This document shows, in pieces, positions 56,242 to 64,000 of a stretch of 64,000 nucleotides of DNA (its first letter is position 1; each line of letters starts with the position of its first letter). Source of the DNA: JAVBLF01 sp031553675 (GTDB lineage Bacteria > Bacillota > Clostridia > Christensenellales > CALWSW01); the NCBI GenBank assembly GCA_031553675.1, contig JAVBLF010000016.1:1-64000 (forward strand), in the 5' to 3' direction. Below the pieces are notes generated by a model. That model saw only the letters and a list, made by a program, of their open reading frames with translations. It was not told the origin of the DNA and did no database searches. A program made the position numbers and the translations under genes.

Positions 56242-57639
56242 TTACTGCCAGTTGCTGTCTCCGGCGGCGGCGGCTTGGTCGGCGCGTCTTTGGTCGATCG
56301 ACGCGAGTACTTGATCCGGCGTCATGTCGCCGACGAGCATCGCGGAAATGTCGGTGCCGATCTCCATCCACTGCGGATTGAGGTAGATGACCGCATTCTG
56401 GTAGACGGTGGACTTGCCATCCTTGAAGGACTCGACAGCGGCGCTCACTTCGGCCGAATGGGTCGATTTCAGGTCGGCAAAGGGCAGGCTGTTGAAGGAG
56501 GATTCGTTGTCGATCATGAACTGGAGGTTTTCCGGCCGCGCCAGGAAGTCGATGTACTGCTTGGCGAGGTCGATGTTTTTGCTGCCGGAGTAGACGAACT
56601 TGCTCGGGCCGCAGGGGGTTTCTGCGATGATCTGGTTGTCGAGGTAGGGGGCGGGGAAGACGCCGAAGTCGGCTTCGGTCAGGCTCGAATCGACGGCGAG
56701 GATGTCGCCGATGCGGCCCATCATGTTGACCGTCATGCCGTACTTGCCGGAAGCCATTTCCGCAGCGAGGTCGGCGTATTCGTTCGACATGTAGTATTCG
56801 CCCCAATATCCGGCGGCCACGACTTCCTGCATCTGGGTGAGCATGGTCTTGAAGACTTCGTTTTGCGCAAAGGTCGTCTTGTTGCTGTTGAGCGAATCGA
56901 CGAGGCCGGGCACAGCTTTGTCATAAGCCGAGGCGACGTCGAAGAAGTTGAGCTGGTGGTGCCAGCCGTCCGCTACGCACTCGAAGACAGGCGTGATGCC
57001 GTTGTCGAGCAGGGTCTGGCAGACTGTCTTGAACTCGGCATAGGTCTTGGGGGGCGTCAGGTTGTATTGCGCGAAGAGCTTTTTGTTGTAGATGTAGGCG
57101 TAGCTGTCGGACTGATCCCAGATCGTGATGCCGTACACCTTGCCGTTCGACGAAACCTGCTCTTTGACGGCCGGCTCAAAGCGGCTGACCCAGGGCTGGT
57201 CGCTCAGGTCGACGGCGTTTTTCTCGATCTTGAGCAGCGACACGATGTCGAACTTGCCCGACTGGTGCATGAAGATGTCCGCACACTCGCCGGAGTTGAG
57301 CTTGGTCGTCAACAGGTTCGGGTATTGATCAGCAGGGATGATCTGGTAATCGACCGCGATGCCGGTTTCTTCGGTGAACTTCTTGGCGAGCTCCATTTCC
57401 GGGTCCTTGACCCAGTCGACACTGGCCATGACGGTGAGTGTTTGTCCGGCGCCAGCGGGCGCTTTCTCTTCGGCAGGCGCTTCTTCGGACGCCTCGGGGG
57501 CTTCGGCTTCTTCGCCGGCCGTCGCCGCTTCTGCGGTCGCGGTGGGGTCCTCGGCGGCAGGCGCTCCACTGGAGCATCCTGCAAACAACGAAGTTGCCAT
57601 GGCCATCGTGAGCATGAGCGCAACTATGGATCGTTTCAT
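56242..57639 (-). CDS. extracellular sugar-binding lipoprotein
   Basis: This is the substrate-binding protein of the ABC transporter. The 465-residue precursor has a signal peptide ending LFAGC (lipobox), an Ala/Glu/Pro-rich linker of about 40 residues, then the type 1 solute-binding fold (TLTVMASVDWVKDPEMELAKKFTEETGIAVDYQIIPADQYPNLLTTKL). Its size and layout match binding proteins for oligosaccharides. AGGAGGAAATCAG precedes the ATG. It is the first gene of the minus-strand operon; a divergent two-component pair on its other side probably regulates it. Confidence 0.93.
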   Translation of the reverse strand: MKRSIVALMLTMAMATSLFAGCSSGAPAAEDPTATAEAATAGEEAEAPEASEEAPAEEKAPAGAGQTLTVMASVDWVKDPEMELAKKFTEETGIAVDYQIIPADQYPNLLTTKLNSGECADIFMHQSGKFDIVSLLKIEKNAVDLSDQPWVSRFEPAVKEQVSSNGKVYGITIWDQSDSYAYIYNKKLFAQYNLTPPKTYAEFKTVCQTLLDNGITPVFECVADGWHHQLNFFDVASAYDKAVPGLVDSLNSNKTTFAQNEVFKTMLTQMQEVVAAGYWGEYYMSNEYADLAAEMASGKYGMTVNMMGRIGDILAVDSSLTEADFGVFPAPYLDNQIIAETPCGPSKFVYSGSKNIDLAKQYIDFLARPENLQFMIDNESSFNSLPFADLKSTHSAEVSAAVESFKDGKSTVYQNAVIYLNPQWMEIGTDISAMLVGDMTPDQVLASIDQRRADQAAAAGDSNWQ

Positions 57640-57773
57640 CTGATTTCCTCCTGGATGTGTCGGATGGGATCGGGAAAAATGCGGCTCTTGGATTTGTTTG
57701 CTTTTGGGATGGAAGAGTGATTTGATTGTACCAATGGCGCGACGAGAACACTATGCACCAAACCAAACTCTTT

Positions 57774-57802
57774 TTGTACTTTTTTAACCACTTTGCTATA
57801 CT
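57774..57802 (+). promoter_or_regulatory. promoter of the sensor kinase gene
   Basis: TTGTAC (57774-57779) and an extended -10 TGCTATACT (57794-57802) have a 17-base spacer. Transcription should start after most of the open frame that begins at 57726, so the ATG at 57861 is the real start. Confidence 0.65.
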
Positions 57803-57860
57803 GGACCTGAGGCCGTGCACCGAGCCAGCGGCCGAGAGAAAACCCGCCGGATGGGCCGCC

Positions 57861-59696
57861 ATGAAAAAGCCAAAACAACCAAGCGCCAAGATCAACGCCA
57901 TCCTGTTTCGATCCTACATGCTCGCGATGTTTGCCGTGCTGCTGGCCGTCACGGTCATTTTTGCCGCCATCGAATTCAATTCCCTAAACCGCAACGTGCG
58001 TTCCAAGCTCCAACAGGCCAACCATTCCGTCGCCCTGAGCGTCGATAACCAGATCAAGCAGATGGATACCATTTCGATCAGCGCGCTTTACTCAAATCTG
58101 TTAAAAAATTCCTTTTCGACCTATTCCGACCAGCTCGACCTCGCCGAGGACAGCACCCCCAACCCCGCAGCGAAGGTCGGCAACGCCAAGATACTGCACG
58201 ATCTGATGTTTGCGATCATCGGCGTCAACAACGACATCAAGCAGATCAACCTTTACAACACCGATCGGGGTAGCTTTGGGTCGGGGCTCTACAATGGCTA
58301 TATCGACCAAAACCTGCGCGATATGCCCTGGTACCCCATGACGCTTGAAGCGGAGGGAAAGCGCTTCGTGACGAAAGCACACGACAGCGCGCTTTTTGCC
58401 TCCTCCCAGCGGCAGACTGCGGGGCGTGATTTCGTCTCGCTCTGCCGGATCTACTTCGACAAATTCAACCGCATGGATGGCGCGATCGAGGTCGTCGAAT
58501 ACTACGATACGGTATTCGACAGCGCCATGCACGCCGAGGGCGCGTACAAGCTCCGCTTTTATATCTACGACGCGAACGGTACGCTGCTCTATCCGAAGCA
58601 GGCAAGCAGCATGCATGCTGACGACTACCGCCGCTATGCCGCCGGGCAGGGCAGCGATCAGGCGCACACCTACGACAACGCCGCATCGGGCCAGCGCGAA
58701 TTCCTGATCAGCGAAACCATGCCCTATTCGAACTTCCTAAGCGTCGCCGTTGTCGACAGCGACAGCTTTTACGCGCCGATCACGCAGTTTTTCGTGCTCC
58801 TCATCGCGATCTTTCTGGCAGGCCTTCTCATCTGCTATCTGACGGCCCGCCGTCTGGCCCGCCGCCTGGCTCTCCCGCTGACGTCGATGCACACCCACCT
58901 GTCGGCCATCGACTACGAGCAGCGCAGCTGGGAAAAGCTCAACATGGACGCGACCGGCATCATCGAGATCGACGATCTCAGCGCGAGTGTCGATCGTTTC
59001 CAGGACGAGATCCTTCGCGCGACGGACGAAATACTCCTGCTCCAGCGCCACGAAGCCCAGTCGCAGATGCTGGCGCTGCAATCGCAGATGAACCCGCACT
59101 TCCTCTACAACTCGATCGCGACCATCCAAGCCATGGCGGACGAGGGCATGAATGAAGAGATCGCGCAGATGAGCGACGCGATCTCGACCATTTTGCGCTA
59201 CGTATCCTCGACCAAGGAGAGCATGGTCCGCCTCGAGCTCGAACTGGAAACCACCGACCTCTATCTGGACTGCCATCACTTCCGCTTCGGTGACAATCTC
59301 CGCTACCGCATCGACGTGCCTGACGATATGCTCGACGTCAGCGTCCCCAAACTCTGCGTCCAACTTTTGGTCGAAAACGCGATCAAATACACCTCGGTCT
59401 CCGTGCCACCCCCCTTCGAGATCCTCGTGCAATGTCTGCGCTCGGACAACCAATGGCTGGTCAGCGTTTATGACAACGGCAGCGGTTTCCCGGACGATGT
59501 CATCGAAAGCATCACAAAAAAGACCCACGCGATCGAGAACACAGGGCGCTTGCCGTCGCTCGAACTCAAGGGGATGGGGCTCATGAACCTCTACATTCGG
59601 CTTTGGCTGATTTACAAGCACGATTGCGTATTCGAAATCGGGAACCGCGAACAGGGCGGTGCTTTCGTGCGGATTGGAGGGAGACTCGATGCCTAG
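57861..59696 (+). CDS. YesM-type sensor histidine kinase
   Basis: The 611-residue kinase has a membrane helix near residue 20, an extracellular sensor region of about 280 residues, a second helix (FFVLLIAIFLAGLLICYLTA), a HAMP-like linker, and a His_kinase domain. The phosphorylated residue is expected at His413 in QSQMNPHFLYNSIATIQAM. The ATPase motifs are QLLVENAIKYT (N box) and VYDNGSGF, GMGLMNLYIRL (G boxes). It should sense a sugar outside the cell and phosphorylate the response regulator encoded next, which overlaps its end. It is divergent from the sugar ABC operon. Confidence 0.92.
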   Translation: MKKPKQPSAKINAILFRSYMLAMFAVLLAVTVIFAAIEFNSLNRNVRSKLQQANHSVALSVDNQIKQMDTISISALYSNLLKNSFSTYSDQLDLAEDSTPNPAAKVGNAKILHDLMFAIIGVNNDIKQINLYNTDRGSFGSGLYNGYIDQNLRDMPWYPMTLEAEGKRFVTKAHDSALFASSQRQTAGRDFVSLCRIYFDKFNRMDGAIEVVEYYDTVFDSAMHAEGAYKLRFYIYDANGTLLYPKQASSMHADDYRRYAAGQGSDQAHTYDNAASGQREFLISETMPYSNFLSVAVVDSDSFYAPITQFFVLLIAIFLAGLLICYLTARRLARRLALPLTSMHTHLSAIDYEQRSWEKLNMDATGIIEIDDLSASVDRFQDEILRATDEILLLQRHEAQSQMLALQSQMNPHFLYNSIATIQAMADEGMNEEIAQMSDAISTILRYVSSTKESMVRLELELETTDLYLDCHHFRFGDNLRYRIDVPDDMLDVSVPKLCVQLLVENAIKYTSVSVPPPFEILVQCLRSDNQWLVSVYDNGSGFPDDVIESITKKTHAIENTGRLPSLELKGMGLMNLYIRLWLIYKHDCVFEIGNREQGGAFVRIGGRLDA

Positions 59697-60453
59697 CCTA
59701 CCGCACTTTAACGTCATGATCGTCGAGGATGAGCCCTTGCTTTTGCGGGCGCTCGAAAATTTGATCGAACAGCTCGACGCCGGCTTCGTCGTCACGGCCA
59801 GCGCACGAGACGGCGCCAGTGCGCTCCATGCACTCGCGGATAACGACATCCATCTCGTGATCACAGACATCGTGATGCCGGTCGTATCGGGGCTCGACCT
59901 GCTCGAACAGCTCGGACAGCGCCGGCCCAACCTGCCCGTGATCCTGCTGTCAGGCCGCTCCGACTTCGAATTCGCGCAAAAGGCGCTTCGCGGGGGCGCT
60001 TTGGATTACATCCTGAAGCCGGTGAGCCGGGAAAAGCTCGAGAACGCCCTGCTCAAGGCCAAAACAAGGCTGAGCGCCCACTACCAGATCGCCGAGGACG
60101 AATCGCTGAGCGGCACGAGCTCCGAACAAGCCATCCAGTACGCGCGCGACTACCTGCGCGCCCATTTTGCCGATGCGATCGAACTGGCTGCTTTGGCGAA
60201 ACAACTCGGCTTTTCGGCGGCTTATCTGACCAAGCTCTTCCACAAGTACGAAAAGTGTACGCCGGTCAAGTACCTGACCGAGCTTCGGATCAACGAGGCC
60301 AAAAACCTGCTTTACAGCACCGATCTCCCGATCAAGGAGATCAGCGAGCGCGTAGGCTACGACAACCAATTTTACTTCAGCCGCGTCTTTCGAAAGTCGG
60401 TGCAGCTCACGCCTTCCGAATACCGCGAGCGAAAGCGCCAACCCAACGCATAG
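59689..60453 (+). CDS. YesN-type response regulator, AraC DNA-binding domain
   Basis: This 254-residue response regulator has an N-terminal receiver domain with acidic pocket VEDEP and phospho-acceptor Asp60 in VITDIVMP, and a Lys in ILKPVSREKL. It ends in an AraC-type helix-turn-helix (IELAALAKQLGFSAAYLTKLFHK and PIKEISERVGYDNQFYFSRVFRKS). It overlaps the kinase gene by 8 bases with GGAGGG before the ATG. With the kinase it should activate the divergent sugar operon. Confidence 0.94.
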   Translation: MPSLPHFNVMIVEDEPLLLRALENLIEQLDAGFVVTASARDGASALHALADNDIHLVITDIVMPVVSGLDLLEQLGQRRPNLPVILLSGRSDFEFAQKALRGGALDYILKPVSREKLENALLKAKTRLSAHYQIAEDESLSGTSSEQAIQYARDYLRAHFADAIELAALAKQLGFSAAYLTKLFHKYEKCTPVKYLTELRINEAKNLLYSTDLPIKEISERVGYDNQFYFSRVFRKSVQLTPSEYRERKRQPNA

Positions 60454-60461
60454 AAGGGTAC

Positions 60462-60494
60462 AAAAAAGCCCCGGCTCGTAACCGAGGCTTTTTT
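60462..60494. terminator. bidirectional terminator
   Basis: AAAAAAGCC with CGG pairs with CCG and GGCTTTTTT around CTCGTAA, between two convergent genes. Confidence 0.8.
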
Positions 60495-60508
60495 GTGCCA
60501 ATGCGATC

Positions 60509-61444
60509 CTAGGCCTGCAAGACGATGCGGTTGAGATCGCTGATGTCGGCCTGCAATTGGTTTCCGACCAGGCCGACGAGCAGGTAACGGCCCGTGACCG
60601 GCTCTCGGAGAAAGTCTTTGAGCAGCGTCAGCTTTTGGATCACGCCCGTGTTGTGGACGTGCATGCGCGGACCCGTGCAGCCGTGCAGTTCTTCGCCGAT
60701 CATGATGTGATGGTCGTCCACGTAGGAAATGGTGACATCGCGCGAGATGACCTCGTTCGCCATGCTTTCCAGCAGATCGATGTCGATGTCCGGCCTGTCC
60801 TGAAAGCTCAGGATGAAGCCGTGCCGGACGTCGGCGTGGTCATACTGGTGGTAGTCAACGCCCTGCTTTTGCAGAAAATGTTCGCAGATGTCTTCGGCCG
60901 TATGCACCATGAGGCGGTAGCGGATCGACTTGAACACGACGTCCGAAATGTCCTGGGGCATTGGGCCGAAGAGGGTGGGGCGTGTGATGATGACCTCTTC
61001 GCCGATGCCGATCAAAAGGTGGGCGTTTTGCTTTAAAAATGGGTAGATCAGGTCAAAATGCTCGACGACGACGCGCTTGCCCTTCTGAATGGCGTAGTTG
61101 ATCAGCTCGGCCAGCTCGTGCATCTGCATGAAGCCCGATTCGAAGCGGATGTCGATGTGGTAGGTGTGCGGCGTGTAGAAGCCCGTCTCATCGACGTTGA
61201 GCAACGGCAGTGGCCGCACGTTGACGCCCTCGTCGTCGTTCGTTAACTCGAGCCCGGGAAACATACCTTTGATGATCATGCTTTTGCCCGATCCGGCGTC
61301 GCCGATCAGGCCGATCAGCTTGTCAAAGGGGCTAAGGTACATCGCCGCGACCTGCATGCCGAGGTCGGCCATGCGGTTGTTGCCGCGCGGGGCAAAATAC
61401 ATGCTGTAGAGATGGCTCTTTTGCATGCGTCCAGAGTAGGCCAT
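60509..61444 (-). CDS. P-loop protein of a methylaspartate-lyase cluster
   Basis: The 311-residue product has a Walker A motif GLIGDAGSGKSMIIKG near residue 44, then INYAIQKGKRVVVEHFDLIYPFLKQNAHLLIGIGEEVIITRP, which looks like a Walker B region. A C-terminal part contains VISRDVTISYVDDHHIMIGEELHGCTGPRMHV, similar to the additional editing-associated domain of alanyl-tRNA synthetases. I believe similar proteins are annotated alanine-tRNA synthetase second additional domain-containing. It follows DUF4387 by 10 bases with AGGAGGCG before the ATG. Its role is unknown; linkage suggests regulation or activation of a metabolic enzyme. Confidence 0.65.
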   Translation of the reverse strand: MAYSGRMQKSHLYSMYFAPRGNNRMADLGMQVAAMYLSPFDKLIGLIGDAGSGKSMIIKGMFPGLELTNDDEGVNVRPLPLLNVDETGFYTPHTYHIDIRFESGFMQMHELAELINYAIQKGKRVVVEHFDLIYPFLKQNAHLLIGIGEEVIITRPTLFGPMPQDISDVVFKSIRYRLMVHTAEDICEHFLQKQGVDYHQYDHADVRHGFILSFQDRPDIDIDLLESMANEVISRDVTISYVDDHHIMIGEELHGCTGPRMHVHNTGVIQKLTLLKDFLREPVTGRYLLVGLVGNQLQADISDLNRIVLQA

Positions 61445-61454
61445 CGCGCGCCTC

Positions 61455-61772
61455 CTAAACGTCGAGTTCGAGTCCGAGCAAGGGCGCGTGCTGTTGGGCG
61501 CCGTAGACGTCGGTTTCGCCGAGGTCCCCCGAGCAGATCGGCCGCACGATCGTGATCTTGATCGCCTTGGCTGGGTCGAAGGCGATGATGCCGATGATCC
61601 GTTCAGGCGCGATGCGAAAGAGATCGCAGACGAGCGCTTCGTCGATCTGGCCGGACGCCTTGACGCTCTCGTAGATCGCGAAGGACTTGAACATGATGTC
61701 GAAAGTCAGCTCATACGGCCCGGCGTTCTTGCTGCGGATGACGTCCGCGAGATCGGTCAATTTCGCTTTCAT
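61455..61772 (-). CDS. DUF4387 family protein
   Basis: This 105-residue protein contains LTDLADVIRSKNAGPYELTFDIMFKS and RIIGIIAFDPAKAIKITIVRPICSGDLGETDVYGAQQHAPLL, which define DUF4387. In other bacteria this domain is found fused to or beside AtuA-like (DUF1446) proteins, as here, so it is probably a second subunit of the same enzyme. AAGGAGGAC precedes the ATG; the gene follows the AtuA-like gene by 10 bases. Confidence 0.88.
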   Translation of the reverse strand: MKAKLTDLADVIRSKNAGPYELTFDIMFKSFAIYESVKASGQIDEALVCDLFRIAPERIIGIIAFDPAKAIKITIVRPICSGDLGETDVYGAQQHAPLLGLELDV

Positions 61773-61782
61773 GGCGTCCTCC

Positions 61783-63144
61783 TTACAGCGCGATCATGTC
61801 GATGGGGAAGTAGCGGAGCGGGTCGGGCGCGTCGAGCAGATGGTAGACGCTGAAGACGAAAACTTCGCCCGCGTGGAAATCGCTCGGCGAGAAGGGGAAA
61901 GCGAGGTTGCCTGCCGTCGCGCGCCGTCCCTCGTAGCCGTAGTGCAGCATGGTCGATCGCGCAAACGCACAGACGGTGTCGGCGTCCTTTTGCGTCGGCG
62001 CGACGGCCTCGATCACGATGCCGAGTTCATGCGCGCCGGAAGTGTCGGGCGTCGGTTCGAGCCCCGCCATGACGCCGTCTTTGCCGTAGATCGTGAAGTG
62101 CAGCGCGTAATCGGGCAGACGATCGGCAAAGTTGTCGGCCACGCGCTCGCGCACGGCCTGGACGATCTCGTCCATCTTCGCGATCATGATCGGATCGCGC
62201 GTGCCGGCGATCGAGACGGTGCGGAAGCCGATCGGCTTGGCGCCTTCGAGCTTGACGGTGTAGCGTTCTGCCGGCACGAAACGGCTTCCCGATACGCGGA
62301 CGGCGTTGTCGCCCTCCTGCTCAAACTGGCAGGCCGTCAGATCGAGATGGCCGCCCGGCCCTGGCAGTATGTAGGGGTTGGTCTTCTCGTAGAGCGTGTG
62401 CGCCGCGACGGAGAGGGTCGTACACTTGCGGATGGGGTTGAGTGGCTCGATACGGAAATGATCCTCGCCGATGCTGCCAAACATGCAATCGGAACCGCTT
62501 CCGGGCGTCGCGCAGATCGCCGCGCATTCGAGAATCTTGCCGAGGTGGATCGCAAGGCCCTTGTCGTAGCCGCGCAGTGTCGGCAGCGCCGCGAAAACCG
62601 AAGGGTCATACGCTCGCCCTGCCAAGATGACGTCCGCGCCCATTTCAAGCGCCTTCCAGAACGGCTCCATGCCCATCTGCCCGACGATGTGGGTCGAGGC
62701 TTCGATCTCGCTTTCAACGAGGTCGGGCGCGGGGTGGAGGGTCGAAATGTGTCCGGCGCGGAATTCCTGCAAGAGGGTCACTTTGCCGATCTCGGCGTGG
62801 ATCACGGCCAGCTTGAAGTGAAGCCCCTGTTCCTGCGCGATCTCTTCGATGATCGCGCGGTTCCAGTCGAGGTGGGGGTCGGCGCCGCTGCCGCCCGCCG
62901 TGCCGATCAGGATGGGAATTCCCTTTGGCACCCCCGCTTTGAGCATGATCTCCAGGTCGCGCTTTACGGCGCCGCGATCGGTGAAGGAGACGCCCGCGCC
63001 GAGGTAGTAAGGCCCCGGGTCGGTCGAACCGGCATCGACGGCGATCAGGTGGGGATCGCGCTTCATGCCTTCCGCAAAGGACGCTTCCGGAAAACCGTAG
63101 CCGAGGATGGCCGTCGCCGAGAGGATGCGAAACGCTTCGCGCAT
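61783..63144 (-). CDS. AtuA-like (DUF1446) protein
   Basis: The 453-residue product belongs to the AtuA/DUF1446 family: AVDAGSTDPGPYYLGAG near residue 36, GTAGGSGADPHLDW near residue 82, GQMGMEPFWKALEMGADVILAGRAYDPSVFAALP near residue 155, and LPGPGGHLDLTACQFEQEGDNAVRVSGS near residue 270. AtuA was named from acyclic terpene utilisation, but its reaction is not well defined. Adjacency to methylaspartate ammonia-lyase suggests work on mesaconate or a related branched C5 acid. It starts two bases after the lyase gene with GAAGGGGG upstream. Confidence 0.85.
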   Translation of the reverse strand: MREAFRILSATAILGYGFPEASFAEGMKRDPHLIAVDAGSTDPGPYYLGAGVSFTDRGAVKRDLEIMLKAGVPKGIPILIGTAGGSGADPHLDWNRAIIEEIAQEQGLHFKLAVIHAEIGKVTLLQEFRAGHISTLHPAPDLVESEIEASTHIVGQMGMEPFWKALEMGADVILAGRAYDPSVFAALPTLRGYDKGLAIHLGKILECAAICATPGSGSDCMFGSIGEDHFRIEPLNPIRKCTTLSVAAHTLYEKTNPYILPGPGGHLDLTACQFEQEGDNAVRVSGSRFVPAERYTVKLEGAKPIGFRTVSIAGTRDPIMIAKMDEIVQAVRERVADNFADRLPDYALHFTIYGKDGVMAGLEPTPDTSGAHELGIVIEAVAPTQKDADTVCAFARSTMLHYGYEGRRATAGNLAFPFSPSDFHAGEVFVFSVYHLLDAPDPLRYFPIDMIAL

Positions 63145-63146
63145 GC

Positions 63147-64000
63147 CTATGCCCCCTTCCGCAGGTGCTTGAGCGCCAGTATGCGGCGCATCTCGTTGTG
63201 GACGATCATGAAGCCCTCATCGACGCCCATGCCGGGCTTGGCGAGGATCTGGTCGGGCTTGGTCGCCATGGCGACGTGCACACAGACCTGCGCCGAGCGG
63301 TCGGTTTCGTTGCAGGTGCCGCCTTGGTAAGCGCCGACGCCCTTGTCTTTGCAGTAGAGCACGGCTTCGGCGACGTTGCCGATGCCGCCGAGGTCGGGCG
63401 TCTTGATCTGCACCATGTGGCCGGCCTTGTTGTCGGCAAAGAACTGGATGTCTTCGAGCGTGTTGCACCACTCGTCCGCGACGATCTCGACGGCGATGCC
63501 GCGGGAATCGACGAGGTGGGTCAGTTCGGCGAGCGCTTCCATCTGGGCTTGGCGCTCCTCGACGTCCATCGGCCCTTCGATGCGCAGCTTGAAGGGGTTC
63601 GCAGCGGTTGCCAGCGTTTCCAGGTAGGCGGCCATCGCGTCATAATTGTGATTGCCGAAGGCCTGGCCGATCGTGCCGTAGACGTCGATGTGCAGCACGG
63701 GCGCATAGGTTTCCTCGACGCGCAGCTTCAAGATGCGATCGCGCAGCCAAGCGACGTATTCGCGCAGTTTTTCGCCATCGCGGCCGAGTTTCGTGTCGAC
63801 GTTGTTGATCAGCGCGTGGGGGAGCACCTGGGCGCCCTTGATGATCATCTTGTCGGCGTTGTCGTAGCGCCCGTCGCCCGACTGCGTAAAGATCGGGATC
63901 ATCGCGTCGGAAAGCACCGTGCCGTATTCGGCCGCAACGACCTCGCACATCATCTTGTGCTGGGCCCTGGCAGCGGCGTCGAGCAGGGCCTGGGACACAC
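63147..64000 (-). CDS. mal: methylaspartate ammonia-lyase (5' end outside window)
   Basis: The enzyme removes ammonia from (2S,3S)-3-methylaspartate to give mesaconate in glutamate fermentation. About 284 C-terminal residues are visible, of about 413 in the family. They include IFTQSGDGRYDNADKMIIKGAQVLPHALIN, HIDVYGTIGQAFG, the metal ligand region VEIVADEWCNTLEDIQFF, and the catalytic lysine in MVQIKTPDLGGIGN (Lys331 in the characterised clostridial enzyme). CNETDRSAQVCVHVAMAT is also typical. The open frame continues off the right edge, so the apparent start near 63998 is not real. Glutamate mutase genes probably lie just beyond. Confidence 0.95.
   Translation of the reverse strand, partial: VSQALLDAAARAQHKMMCEVVAAEYGTVLSDAMIPIFTQSGDGRYDNADKMIIKGAQVLPHALINNVDTKLGRDGEKLREYVAWLRDRILKLRVEETYAPVLHIDVYGTIGQAFGNHNYDAMAAYLETLATAANPFKLRIEGPMDVEERQAQMEALAELTHLVDSRGIAVEIVADEWCNTLEDIQFFADNKAGHMVQIKTPDLGGIGNVAEAVLYCKDKGVGAYQGGTCNETDRSAQVCVHVAMATKPDQILAKPGMGVDEGFMIVHNEMRRILALKHLRKGA

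Noticed and set aside
1..64000. Frequent CGATCG/GCGATCG strings, reminiscent of the HIP1 palindrome
   Set aside because: Most seem explained by GCG-ATC-G type codon runs in a high-GC genome. I could not count them against expectation, so I make no claim.

Overview
The window looks like chromosomal DNA of an anaerobic, amino-acid-fermenting Bacillota of the class Clostridia, with a high-GC genome. The evidence is the gene order rimI-secD-secF-recJ-apt-rel-dtd-hemZ, the AGGAGG ribosome sites, the TTGACA/TATAAT promoters, the FMN, THF and T-box leaders, and complete arginine and ornithine fermentation pathways. I cannot name a genus. Only the first 0.7 kb is AT-rich and looks foreign; it carries a decayed transposase.

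Layout. 0.7-3.3 kb: an FMN riboswitch with ribU, then tsaE-tsaB-rimI. 3.3-14.8 kb: secD and secF (both missing residues normally conserved in their membrane domains), a DUF1622 membrane protein, recJ, apt, the long (p)ppGpp synthetase/hydrolase, dtd, an MBL-fold hydrolase and hemZ. 14.9-15.6 kb: a small lipoprotein and a hairpin-repeat patch. 15.6-28.8 kb: an arginine/ornithine island. On the minus strand arcA-arcB-arcC turns arginine into ornithine plus ATP. On the plus strand an AraC-type regulator with two DNA-binding domains precedes ord-ortA-ortB-oraS-oraE-glmL-orr, which turns ornithine into alanine and acetyl-CoA.

28.9-35.8 kb: selD, read through an in-frame TGA (selenocysteine) with a SECIS-like hairpin and therefore easily mis-annotated as 5'-truncated; then pgsA, T-box-valS, folC and an acetyltransferase. 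35.8-41.8 kb: a promoter-to-terminator orphan RNA, a THF riboswitch with folT, a GAF-HTH regulator, ruvX, a DUF1292 protein, two lipoproteins and mtnA. 42.0-46.0 kb (minus): a LarA-type racemase, a malate/lactate dehydrogenase-like enzyme, a DIP1984 protein, and a NodB-like protein lacking its metal-binding histidines. 46.1-50.8 kb: an AI-2E family permease, a YjdF-like protein, ftsA and ftsZ. 50.9-60.5 kb: a glycoside module with binding protein, two permeases, a GH31 enzyme, a URO-D-like protein, and a divergent YesM/YesN-type two-component system. 60.5-64.0 kb (minus): methylaspartate ammonia-lyase (cut by the window edge) followed by AtuA-like, DUF4387 and P-loop proteins, probably a glutamate or methylaspartate module.

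The least explained items are: the two-hairpin intergenic element present in three copies with different stems but conserved linkers; the orphan RNA upstream of folT; the SecDF pair with altered membrane motifs; and the AtuA/DUF4387/P-loop set tied to methylaspartate ammonia-lyase. All calls are from reading the sequence; no database search was run.
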